From contig NZ_JAAWWS010000129.1 in the NCBI RefSeq assembly GCF_012272825.1, forward strand, positions 1 to 43,575: DNA of 43,575 nucleotides, given 5' to 3'. Made by a program: the position numbers and the translations under genes. Under the pieces are notes generated by a model. The model had not been told where the DNA came from. It was given only the letters and a program-made list of their open reading frames with translations, and did not search any database. Within the stretch, counting starts at the first letter, position 1, and each line of letters starts with the position of its first letter. The DNA is from Wenzhouxiangella sp. XN79A (lineage in GTDB: Bacteria; Pseudomonadota; Gammaproteobacteria; Xanthomonadales; Wenzhouxiangellaceae). Below, piece by piece: positions 16,524 to 24,139 of this stretch.

Positions 16524-18701
16524 TCAGTCCAGGCCGCCGCCGCCCGGCAGCACCGGGTCGGTGGCCTGGACCAGGCGATGCTGGTCCCGGTCCAACTCGA
16601 TCAGGTCGGCGAGAATGCGGGCCGATTCCTGCAGCAGCACGTCGGGTTCTTCGATCGCGTCGTCGTCGACGTTCGCGACCTCACCTTCGCCGGCCTCGCC
16701 GTCCGGGTCGACGGTCGGGTCCGCGCCTTCGTCACCGCCGCCTTCGTCGGCAGCATCGTCGTCGGCATCATCGACCGCGGCCAGTCCGCCGTAGCGGGCC
16801 TTGCGGCGCGCCTCGGCTTCTGCGTGCTCGCGTCGCCGCTCGGATTCCAGCAGCGACACACTGGTGCGGTCGGCCAGTTCTTCGAACTCGCCGAACTCGT
16901 CGATCAGGTCGCGCAGATCGGTGTTCGACTCGCGGCGATCCCGATGCCGGGCTTCGGCCGGCGACATCAGCGGCGACAGGTCGGCCACCGGCCGGAAGTC
17001 GGCCTGGTCGATCTCGGCCCAGGGCAGCGCGAAGTCCAGCGCCGACTCGCCGTATTCCGACGGGTCGCCGAAGCTCGGCAGCAGGATGTCGGGCACCACG
17101 CCCCGGGCCTGGGTCGAGCCGCCGTTGATGCGGAAGAACTGGGCCATGGTCAGCTTGACCTGGCCGAGCCGCATATCGTCGGACTGGCGCGCGTAGTCGT
17201 CGAGGTTGAACAGGTTCTGCACCGTGCCCTTGCCGTAGGTCGGCTCGCCGATGATCACGCCGCGGCCGTAGTCCTGGATCGCGGCGGCGAAGATTTCCGA
17301 CGCCGAGGCGCTGGCCCGGTTGACCAGCACGGCCAGCGGTCCGTCCCAGGCCATGCCGGGCTCGCGATCTTCCTCGACCGTCACCCGGCCGCTGTGGTCG
17401 CGGATCTGGACCACCGGGCCTTCGTCGATGAACAGGCCGGTCATGGTCGTCGCCTCGATCAATGCACCGCCGCCGTTGTTGCGCAGGTCGACGACCAGAC
17501 CGTCGATGTCCTCGGCGCGCAGTTCGTTGATCAAGCGGCGCACGTCGCGGGTCGACGAGCGGTAGTCCGGTTCGTTGCGGGCGCGGCCGCGGAAGTCGAC
17601 GTAGAAGACCGGCACCTGGATCACGCCGATCCGACGGGTCCGGCCGTCGACCTCGATCTCCTCGACCTGGGCCTGGGCGGCCTGCTCCTCGAGCTTGACC
17701 TCGTTGCGGACGATATCGATGACCTTGGCCGGACCCTTCAGGCCGGTGTCGCCGGGCAGCACCTCCAGCCGGACCACGGTCTCGCGCTCGCCGCGGATCA
17801 GGTCGACGACATCGTCCAGCCGCCAGCCGACCACGTCCTGGAACGCCTCTTCGCCCTGGGCCACGCCGATGATCCGGTCGCCGGCCTTCAGCCGACCGTC
17901 GAGGTCGGCCGGGCCGCCGGTGACGACTTCCTGGACCTCGACATACTCGTTGTCGACGCTCAACAGCGCGCCGATGCCGTCCAGCGAAAGCTTCATCGAG
18001 ATTTCGAAGTTGTCGGCCAGCCGCGGCGACATGTACGAGGAATGCGGCTCGATCGAGCCGGCGTAGGCGTTCATGAAGTACTGGAACACGTCCTGGGCGT
18101 TGAAGTCGCGGACCCGGCGCTCGATGTTGGCGTAACGCTCGTCGAGCGTCTCACGGATGTCATCGACCTCGCGGTCGGCCAGCATCAGGCCCAGCCAATC
18201 GTTCTTGACCCGCTTTCGCCAGATTTCGTCCAGCTCGGCGTTGTCGGCGACCCAGTCGGCCTCGCTGCGGTCGAAGCGGTAGCGCTCATCGACGCTGAAG
18301 TCGAACTCCGAATCGAGCATCCGGCGGGCGTGATCGATGCGCTCGACCGCGCGTTCGCGGTAGCGGTTGAAGATGATGTAGGCCGGCTCGAGGTCGCGGG
18401 TCTTCAGCGCCTCGTCCAGCACCGTGCGGAAGCGCGCCATTTCCTCGATGTCGCTGGCCAGGAAATACATCCGGTTCGGGTCCAGCAGCTCCAGATAGCG
18501 CTCGAACACGCGCTCGGACAGCGCGTCGTCCAGCGGCATGCGACGGTAGTGGTAATTGGACATGAACCGGGTCGCCAGGCTGGTCGCGAAGCGATGTTCG
18601 ATGGCCGGCTCGAGCGGTTCGATCGGTTCCACCTTGGCCAGCGCGGGCACGATCAGCGCCAGACCGAGGACGAGTGCGGAAAGCTTGATTCGTTTCTTCA
18701 T
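16524..18701 (-). CDS. prc: Carboxy-terminal processing protease (Prc/Tsp)
   Basis: A ~725-aa periplasmic serine protease that degrades proteins from exposed C-termini. Signal peptide 1-22 (ALIVPALAK). An N-terminal domain (about 35-220) and a PDZ domain (about 235-320) follow. The catalytic core has NNGGGAL, the nucleophile Ser466 in SASASEIF, Asp477 and Lys491 in PTYGKGT, matching the Ser-Asp-Lys spacing of E. coli Tsp. The C-terminal helical domain contains an extremely acidic low-complexity stretch (about 644-690), unusual for Prc. The ATG at 18701 (MKKRIK) is chosen; an ATG two codons earlier is possible. Neither has a clear ribosome site. The gene lies downstream of lipB, separated by a 157-bp foldback element, and ends at its own terminator. 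Confidence 0.92.
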   Translation of the reverse strand: MKKRIKLSALVLGLALIVPALAKVEPIEPLEPAIEHRFATSLATRFMSNYHYRRMPLDDALSERVFERYLELLDPNRMYFLASDIEEMARFRTVLDEALKTRDLEPAYIIFNRYRERAVERIDHARRMLDSEFDFSVDERYRFDRSEADWVADNAELDEIWRKRVKNDWLGLMLADREVDDIRETLDERYANIERRVRDFNAQDVFQYFMNAYAGSIEPHSSYMSPRLADNFEISMKLSLDGIGALLSVDNEYVEVQEVVTGGPADLDGRLKAGDRIIGVAQGEEAFQDVVGWRLDDVVDLIRGERETVVRLEVLPGDTGLKGPAKVIDIVRNEVKLEEQAAQAQVEEIEVDGRTRRIGVIQVPVFYVDFRGRARNEPDYRSSTRDVRRLINELRAEDIDGLVVDLRNNGGGALIEATTMTGLFIDEGPVVQIRDHSGRVTVEEDREPGMAWDGPLAVLVNRASASASEIFAAAIQDYGRGVIIGEPTYGKGTVQNLFNLDDYARQSDDMRLGQVKLTMAQFFRINGGSTQARGVVPDILLPSFGDPSEYGESALDFALPWAEIDQADFRPVADLSPLMSPAEARHRDRRESNTDLRDLIDEFGEFEELADRTSVSLLESERRREHAEAEARRKARYGGLAAVDDADDDAADEGGGDEGADPTVDPDGEAGEGEVANVDDDAIEEPDVLLQESARILADLIELDRDQHRLVQATDPVLPGGGGLD

Positions 18702-18793
18702 GACCATGTCAGACCAGCGCAACGGGTTCGGGTTTCATCGGGATGTGGCCGGCCGGCGAACTGCGCGGACGCGGTGCGGACCTTCAAGCGAGT

Positions 18794-18950
18794 GTACCCC
18801 GCCACTCATTGTGTAACGTATGGCGAATCGGAGAGCGTTTGACTGCAAGGCCTGTCTCGCAGGGAATGGCAGCGTCCTTTCCAGGAGACAGAACGCCGCA
18901 GATGAATGCTCCCGGGCTCGCCATACGTCACACAATGAGTGACGGGGAAC
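18794..18950. repeat. 157-bp foldback (MITE-like) element
   Basis: The 34-bp arms 18794-18827 and 18917-18950 are inverted copies agreeing at 30 of 34 positions (core CACTCATTGTGT / ACACAATGAGTG). The interior is also partly self-complementary (CTGTCTC near 18859, GAGACAG near 18883), so the whole element can fold into one long hairpin. It has no coding capacity. Its right arm stops one base before the lipB stop codon, and its left arm lies ~90 bp upstream of prc, so it occupies most of the lipB-prc gap. Confidence 0.75.
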
Positions 18951-18951
18951 A

Positions 18952-19635
18952 CTAGCGAACGCCGGACAACAGTGCGTGAGGGCCATCATCGGCCGCGGCC
19001 GGACGGCAGTCAAGCCCCAGCCGCTGGCCGAGCCGGTCGACGAAATCCCGGCGCGCCTGCAGCGGGTCGACGGCCGGCGCGAGGTCGGCCAGCCGGGTCA
19101 TCGCCTGTCCGGCATAGCCGCAGGGATTGATCCGCGCGAACGGCGCCAGGTCGACATCCAGGTTGAAGGCCAGGCCGTGGTAAGTGCAGCCGCGGCGCAC
19201 CTTCAGGCCGATCGAGGCGATCTTGGCGCCGTCGACGTAGACGCCCGGGGCGCCGTCCTTGCGCGCACCGACCAGGCCGTAGCCGGCCAGCTGGACGATC
19301 ACCGCCTCCTCCAGTTCGTGGACCAGGCAGCGGATGCCCAGGCCCAGCCGCTCCAGGTCGAGCAGCGGGTAGGCCACCAGCTGGCCGGGGCCGTGGTAGG
19401 TGACCTGGCCGCCGCGATCGGTCTGGACCACCGGAATGTCGCCGGGCGCCAGCACGTGCTCGGGCCGCCCGGCCAGGCCCTGGGTGAACACCGGCGGATG
19501 CTCCAGCAGCCACAGCGCGTCCGGCGTGTCGGCGTCGCGCGCATCGGTGAACTCGCGCATCGCCGTCCAGCTGTCGGGATACGGCACCCGACCCAGCCAG
19601 TAGACGTCCAGGCGTCGCGGCGCGGCTTCGGTCAC
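18952..19635 (-). CDS. lipB: Lipoyl(octanoyl) transferase
   Basis: A 227-aa enzyme that moves octanoyl from acyl carrier protein to the lipoyl domains of 2-oxoacid dehydrogenases and the glycine cleavage H protein. The motif RGGQVTYHGPGQL lies at 74-86. The catalytic Cys172 sits in NPCGYAGQAMTRL, and the conserved Lys is in AKIASIGLKV (137-146). Length is normal. Its ATG overlaps the ybeD stop by 4 bp, the usual ybeD-lipB pairing. The lipA gene, which commonly follows lipB in gammaproteobacteria, is not here; the foldback element and prc follow instead. Confidence 0.95.
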   Translation of the reverse strand: MTEAAPRRLDVYWLGRVPYPDSWTAMREFTDARDADTPDALWLLEHPPVFTQGLAGRPEHVLAPGDIPVVQTDRGGQVTYHGPGQLVAYPLLDLERLGLGIRCLVHELEEAVIVQLAGYGLVGARKDGAPGVYVDGAKIASIGLKVRRGCTYHGLAFNLDVDLAPFARINPCGYAGQAMTRLADLAPAVDPLQARRDFVDRLGQRLGLDCRPAAADDGPHALLSGVR

Positions 19636-19913
19636 AGGGTCATCACCACGATGTCGAGCGCGCGCAGCGCGGCGTAGACGGCCTCCAGGGTCGGTCGGGA
19701 ATCGACCTCGACCTCGACCGTGATGCTCTGGAACCGGCCGTTGCGGCTGGGCCGGATGGTCACGGTTTCATGGTCGACCGCCACGTCCAGCGCGGCGATC
19801 GCGGCCAGCACCTGGTCGAGCGCCTGCTCGCGGGTGCGGGTCAGTGCCTTGACCGGGTAGCGGCACGGGAATTCCAGCGCTCCGTCCTTGTCGAGTCTCA
19901 GGTCGTCAGTCAT
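19632..19913 (-). CDS. ybeD: YbeD-family (DUF493) protein
   Basis: A 93-aa protein of the DUF493/YbeD family, a small ACT-like alpha-beta fold whose function is not well known. LEFPCRYPVKAL at the N-terminus and the FQSITVEVEVDS strand are family features. It overlaps dacA by 8 bp and lipB by 4 bp, so it is translationally coupled to both, in the usual gene order. Confidence 0.9.
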   Translation of the reverse strand: MTDDLRLDKDGALEFPCRYPVKALTRTREQALDQVLAAIAALDVAVDHETVTIRPSRNGRFQSITVEVEVDSRPTLEAVYAALRALDIVVMTL

Positions 19914-21069
19914 CGCCGCCGAACAGACCGCCGAACCAGAGGCCGATGCCGTCGGTGGTCCGCCCCCACCAGCCGGCCTCGGGCACGTCGTGCATGACGA
20001 CCAGCGGCTGCTCCAGCTCCAGCTCGCCGTCGAGCAGGATCTGCAGCGTGCCGTAGTCCTGTCCTTCGCTGAACGGCGCCACCGGGCGACGCGGTACCAC
20101 CAGCTCGGCGGCCAGCCGATCCTGGCGGCCGCGCGGCACGGTCAGGAACACGTCGCCGGCCACGCCCAGCGCCATCTCGTCGAGCGCGCCCTTCCAGACC
20201 TCGGCACGGGTCAGCTCCTCGCCGGCCGAATACAGCTTGAAGGTCTCGAAGAAGCGGAAGCCGTAGTTCAGCAGCGACTGGCTGGCCTCGGCCCGCGCGT
20301 TCTCGCTGGCCGTGCCCATGACCACGCTGATCAGCCGCATCCCGTCGCGCTGGGCCGAGGTGGCCAGGCAGTACCCGGCGGCCTCGGTGTGGCCGGTCTT
20401 CAGGCCGTCGACCGAGTCATCGCGCCGCAGCAGCAGGTTGCGATTGGTCTGGCGAATATCGTTGAAGGTGAATTCCAGCTGGGAATACCAGGCGTAGTAC
20501 TCCGGGAATTCAGCGATCAGCGCGCGCGACAGCGTCGCGACGTCGGCCGCGGTGGTGTAGTGGTCGGCGTCGGGCAGCCCGGTGGAGTTCCGGTAGTTCG
20601 TGCCGGTCATGCCCAGGCGCTGGGCCTCGGCGTTCATCATCTGGGCAAACACCGACTCGGTGCCGGCCACGTGCTCGGCCAGCGCCACGCTGGCGTCGTT
20701 GCCCGACTGGATGATCACGCCCTTGAGCAGGTCCTCGACGCTGACCTCGGTGCCGACCTCGACGAACATCTTCGAGCCACCGGTGCGCCAGGCCTTCTCG
20801 CTGATCCGGACCGACTCGTCCAGACGCAGGTTGCCCGAGGCCAGTTCGCGGAACACCACGTAGCTGGTCATCAGCTTGGTGATGCTGGCCGGTTCGACCT
20901 GCAGCTCGGGGTCCCTGGCGGCGATGATCTCGCCGGAGTGGAAGTCCTGCAGCACGAAGCTGGTCGCGGCCAGGTCGGGTGCCGCGGGCACCGGCACCTG
21001 GGCCGCGGCGCGGCCGGCGGCCAGCACCAGCAGCAGGAAGCAGAACATCAGTCGTCGTTGAAAGGTCAT
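19906..21069 (-). CDS. dacA: D-alanyl-D-alanine carboxypeptidase (PBP5/6 type)
   Basis: A 387-aa low-molecular-weight penicillin-binding protein that trims the terminal D-Ala of peptidoglycan stem peptides. Signal peptide 1-23. Active-site motifs: SITK at 62-65, SGN at 122-124 and KTG at 224-226, at normal spacing. The C-terminal beta domain (about 275-365) is present. The end VPEAGWWGRTTDGIGLWFGGLFG is the amphipathic membrane anchor of this family. It lies downstream of rlpA (91-bp gap) in the elongation cluster. Confidence 0.94.
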   Translation of the reverse strand: MTFQRRLMFCFLLLVLAAGRAAAQVPVPAAPDLAATSFVLQDFHSGEIIAARDPELQVEPASITKLMTSYVVFRELASGNLRLDESVRISEKAWRTGGSKMFVEVGTEVSVEDLLKGVIIQSGNDASVALAEHVAGTESVFAQMMNAEAQRLGMTGTNYRNSTGLPDADHYTTAADVATLSRALIAEFPEYYAWYSQLEFTFNDIRQTNRNLLLRRDDSVDGLKTGHTEAAGYCLATSAQRDGMRLISVVMGTASENARAEASQSLLNYGFRFFETFKLYSAGEELTRAEVWKGALDEMALGVAGDVFLTVPRGRQDRLAAELVVPRRPVAPFSEGQDYGTLQILLDGELELEQPLVVMHDVPEAGWWGRTTDGIGLWFGGLFGGDD

Positions 21070-21160
21070 TGGATCCGTTTCGTTGGTGTGGGGTGGTCGG
21101 CTGGAGCCTGTCCAGCCTATGAACGCCGCAACCGATGCCGGGTTCCCCGGGCGCCGCGTC

Positions 21161-21949
21161 TCAAGGATAGACGTAGACCGGCGGGCCGAGGCCCATGCCG
21201 GCGATCCGCCGGGACAGCGCCTCGGCCCGCGCGGCGTCGCGCAGCGGCCCGATTCGCACCCGCCAGAAGGTCCGTCCGTCGACCCGGTCGCGCTCGACGC
21301 GCACGCGGTCGATGTCGGCCTGGCGCAGCTGGCGCGCGACGCCCTCGGCGGTCCGTTCGTTCGAGAATGCCCCGGCCTGGATCAGCACCGGCAGTTCGCG
21401 CGGGCTGCCGATGGTATCGACCGGCAGCTCGGCCTGGTCGATGGCCCGCACCTCGACCCGCGCGGTGCCGCTGTCGACCACGTCGAGCAGCACCGCCGCG
21501 GCATACGACAGGTCGATGATCCGGCCGTCCTTGAACGGACCGCGATCGTTGACCCGGATCGTCAGCGTCCGACCGTTGTCCAGGTTGGTCACCTCGACCC
21601 AGGTCGGCAGCGGCAGCGTCTTGTGCGCAGCCGAGACCCGGTACATGTCGAAGGGCTCGCCGGACGAGGTCGGGCGGCCGTGGAACTTGCTGCCGTACCA
21701 CGACGCCAGGCCGCGCTCCCGATAGCCACGCGCTGACGGCAGCACGTGGTAGGTGCGGCCGAGCACGGTGTACGGGCTGTGGTTGCCGTAGCGGGCGCGC
21801 GGCTCCGGGCGCGGCTCGGGCACTTCGATCCGGCTCGGGTCCAGCGGCCGGCCAGCGCCATCGCGCGGCTCGCGGACCTCGCGCCCGCCGCATCCGGCCA
21901 GCAGGAAGATCAGCAGCAGCAGGGCCGAGCGGGCCAGGACCGTCGTCAT
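21161..21949 (-). CDS. rlpA: Septal-ring lytic transglycosylase RlpA (lipoprotein)
   Basis: A 262-aa lipoprotein with lipobox LAGC (Cys about 19). A double-psi beta-barrel follows (GLASWYGSKFHGRPTSSGE; later TIRVNDRGPF with the catalytic Asp), then a C-terminal SPOR domain (about 185-258) that binds denuded peptidoglycan. In other bacteria RlpA cleaves glycan strands lacking stem peptides. The ATG at 21949 is chosen because it starts the signal sequence; the upstream codons lie within the mltB 3' end. It lies 7 bp after the mltB stop and precedes dacA. Confidence 0.92.
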   Translation of the reverse strand: MTTVLARSALLLLIFLLAGCGGREVREPRDGAGRPLDPSRIEVPEPRPEPRARYGNHSPYTVLGRTYHVLPSARGYRERGLASWYGSKFHGRPTSSGEPFDMYRVSAAHKTLPLPTWVEVTNLDNGRTLTIRVNDRGPFKDGRIIDLSYAAAVLLDVVDSGTARVEVRAIDQAELPVDTIGSPRELPVLIQAGAFSNERTAEGVARQLRQADIDRVRVERDRVDGRTFWRVRIGPLRDAARAEALSRRIAGMGLGPPVYVYP

Positions 21950-21956
21950 CGTGCGC

Positions 21957-22967
21957 TCATTCACCCAGCGCGGCCAGGCTCGGCCCGCTCTCGACACCGG
22001 CCGTCCGCGCGATCTCCGCGGCCAGCTGCGAGACGGCCATCGCGTACAGCGGCGAGCGGTTGTAGCGGGTGATCACGTAGAAGTTGAACAGGCCGATCCA
22101 GTGCTCCGGACCGTTCTCGCCCTGCAGCTCGATCAGCGTGGCGTCGGTGTCGCCCGGCAGGCCGCGCGCATCGAACTCGATGCCCAGCTCGGCCAGGTCG
22201 TCCAGCGTGGTTTCCGGCTTGATCGGGAATTCGCGGTCCAGGCCGGCCGGCAGCGCGCGGATCGGCAGCACCGACGGCTGGTCCGGGCGCCAGCCGTGGA
22301 CCTTGAGGTAGTTCGCCACCGAGCCCAGCGCATCGGGCAGCGACTGCCACAGGTCGCGCGAGCCGGTGCCGTCGAAATCGACCGCGTAGGCGCGGTAGCT
22401 CGAGGGAATGAACTGGCCCAGGCCCATCGCGCCGGCATAGGAGCCGCGCACCTCTTCCAGCGGCAGACCCTCCTCGGCGGCCAGCTGGAAGTACTGGCCC
22501 AGTTCGCGAGCGAAGAACGCGCCGCGACGCGGGTAGTAGAAGCCCAGCGTGGCCAGCGCATCGACCACGCGGTAACTGCCGGTGATGGTGCCGTAGTTGG
22601 TCTCGACCCCGATGATCGCCAGCACGAACGGCGCCGGCACGCCGAACTCGGTGGCGACCCGGTCGATCAGCTCGCGATGCTCGGTCCAGTACGCCGCGCC
22701 GGCGTCGATCCGCGTCCGGCCAAGGAAGATCGGCCGGTACTGGTACCAGGGCTTGCTTTCGGCCGGCCGGGTGATCGCATCGATGATCGCCTGCTGGTAC
22801 TCGGCACGCTCGAGCACGGCGCGCACGTGGGCGGGGTCGAGGTCGTATTCGGCCACGACCCGCTCGACGAACGCGTCCGCGCCGGGATGGGGTTCGGCCG
22901 AAGCCGGGCCGGCGCTCGTCGCCAGCGTGAACACAGCGGTGAACAGGAACAGCGAGAGCTTGTGCAT
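21957..22967 (-). CDS. mltB: Membrane-bound lytic murein transglycosylase B
   Basis: A 336-aa lytic transglycosylase of the MltB/SLT2 family that cuts glycan strands to give 1,6-anhydro ends. Signal peptide 1-24 ending in an ASA site without a lipobox, so this form is probably soluble in the periplasm. The catalytic Glu122 is in GVETNYG, followed by FFARELGQYFQL and SYAGAMGLGQFIPSS. The ATG at 22967 has CGGAG 5 bp upstream; the long frame upstream is only the shadow of rodA. It lies between rodA and rlpA. Confidence 0.92.
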   Translation of the reverse strand: MHKLSLFLFTAVFTLATSAGPASAEPHPGADAFVERVVAEYDLDPAHVRAVLERAEYQQAIIDAITRPAESKPWYQYRPIFLGRTRIDAGAAYWTEHRELIDRVATEFGVPAPFVLAIIGVETNYGTITGSYRVVDALATLGFYYPRRGAFFARELGQYFQLAAEEGLPLEEVRGSYAGAMGLGQFIPSSYRAYAVDFDGTGSRDLWQSLPDALGSVANYLKVHGWRPDQPSVLPIRALPAGLDREFPIKPETTLDDLAELGIEFDARGLPGDTDATLIELQGENGPEHWIGLFNFYVITRYNRSPLYAMAVSQLAAEIARTAGVESGPSLAALGE

Positions 22968-23044
22968 CGGATCTCCGTCGAAGAATGCGCCGCAGCGTAA
23001 TCGGACCATGAATGAAAGACCACCAACGACGCCGACGATTCCGT

Positions 23045-24139
23045 TCACTTCATGAATTTCCGTCGGCTGTACAGGCCCATGATGATACCGAAGGCGGTGA
23101 GCAGGGTCGCGGCCGACGTGCCGCCGTAGCTGACCAGCGGCAGCGGAACGCCGACCACCGGCAGCAGTCCGCTGACCATGCCGGCGTTGACCAGGAGGTA
23201 GACGAAGAACAGGAACACCAGACTGCCGCCGAGCAGGCGAGCGAACACGTCGCGCATCTGGCCGACCAGCACCATCGCGCGCAGCAGGATGGCCACGTAC
23301 AGCGCCATCAGCCCGAGCACGCCGAGAAAGCCGAACTCCTCCGACAGCACCGCCAGGATGAAGTCGGTGTGCGGCTCGGGCAGGAACTCCAGCCGCGACT
23401 GGCTGCCCTCCATCCAGCCCCGCCCGGTCAGCCCGCCGGTGCCGACCGCGATCTTGCTCTGGATGATGTTCCAGCCCTCGCCGAGCGGATCGGATTCGGG
23501 GTTGAGGAAGGTCAGCACCCGGTTCTTCTGGTAGTCGTGCAGCCGCGACCAGATCAGTGGCGCGGCCGCCACCAGGCCGGCCAGGCCGAGCAGGATCCAG
23601 CGCCAGCGAACGCCGGCCAGGAACAACACCATGACCCCGCCGGCCGCGACCAGCACCGAGGTGCCGAGGTCCGGCTGGACGACGATCAACCCGGTCGGCA
23701 CGCCGATCAGCACCGCGCAGGCGGCGAAGTCCTTCAGCGTCGGCGGCAGCGGCTTCTGGTGCAGCCAGCTGGCCACCATCAGCGGCACCGCGATCTTCAT
23801 GATCTCCGAGGGCTGGAAACGGATCAGGCCGATGTCGAGCCAGCGCTGTGCGCCGCGTCCGACGCCGAACAGCAGCACGGCGATCAGCAGCGCCACCCCG
23901 CCGGCATAGATCCACGGCGCCCAGCGCCGGTAGAACGACGCCGGCAGCTGGGCGGCGATCACCAGCAGCCCGAAACCGAACCCGAGCCGGACGATCTGTC
24001 GCCAGACCAGGCCCGTACTGCCGTCGCTGGCGCTGTAGAGCACCAGCAGGCCGAAGCCCATCAGCACCACCAGCAGGCCGAGCAGCCACGGGTCGAAGCG
24101 CAGCAGGCGCGGCCGCAGATCGATCGGCCCGGTGTCCAT
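23045..24139 (-). CDS. rodA: Rod-shape peptidoglycan polymerase RodA
   Basis: A 364-aa SEDS-family glycosyltransferase with about ten transmembrane helices that polymerises lipid II in the elongasome with PBP2. Family segments: IRFQPSEIMKIAVPLM (about 105-120), VVQPDLGTSV with the key Asp, GWNIIQSKIAVGTGGLTGRGW, EPHTDFILAVLSEEFG, and GVPLPLVSYGGTS near the end. The ATG overlaps the mrdA stop (TGATG), so the two are translationally coupled, as their joint function requires. Confidence 0.96.
   Translation of the reverse strand: MDTGPIDLRPRLLRFDPWLLGLLVVLMGFGLLVLYSASDGSTGLVWRQIVRLGFGFGLLVIAAQLPASFYRRWAPWIYAGGVALLIAVLLFGVGRGAQRWLDIGLIRFQPSEIMKIAVPLMVASWLHQKPLPPTLKDFAACAVLIGVPTGLIVVQPDLGTSVLVAAGGVMVLFLAGVRWRWILLGLAGLVAAAPLIWSRLHDYQKNRVLTFLNPESDPLGEGWNIIQSKIAVGTGGLTGRGWMEGSQSRLEFLPEPHTDFILAVLSEEFGFLGVLGLMALYVAILLRAMVLVGQMRDVFARLLGGSLVFLFFVYLLVNAGMVSGLLPVVGVPLPLVSYGGTSAATLLTAFGIIMGLYSRRKFMK

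Noticed and set aside
14321-18842. Very long plus-strand open frames (up to 935 codons) opposite priA and prc
   Set aside because: They mirror the codon bias of the minus-strand genes, are rich in Arg/Gly/Ala/Gln without domains, and cross the intergenic hairpin.
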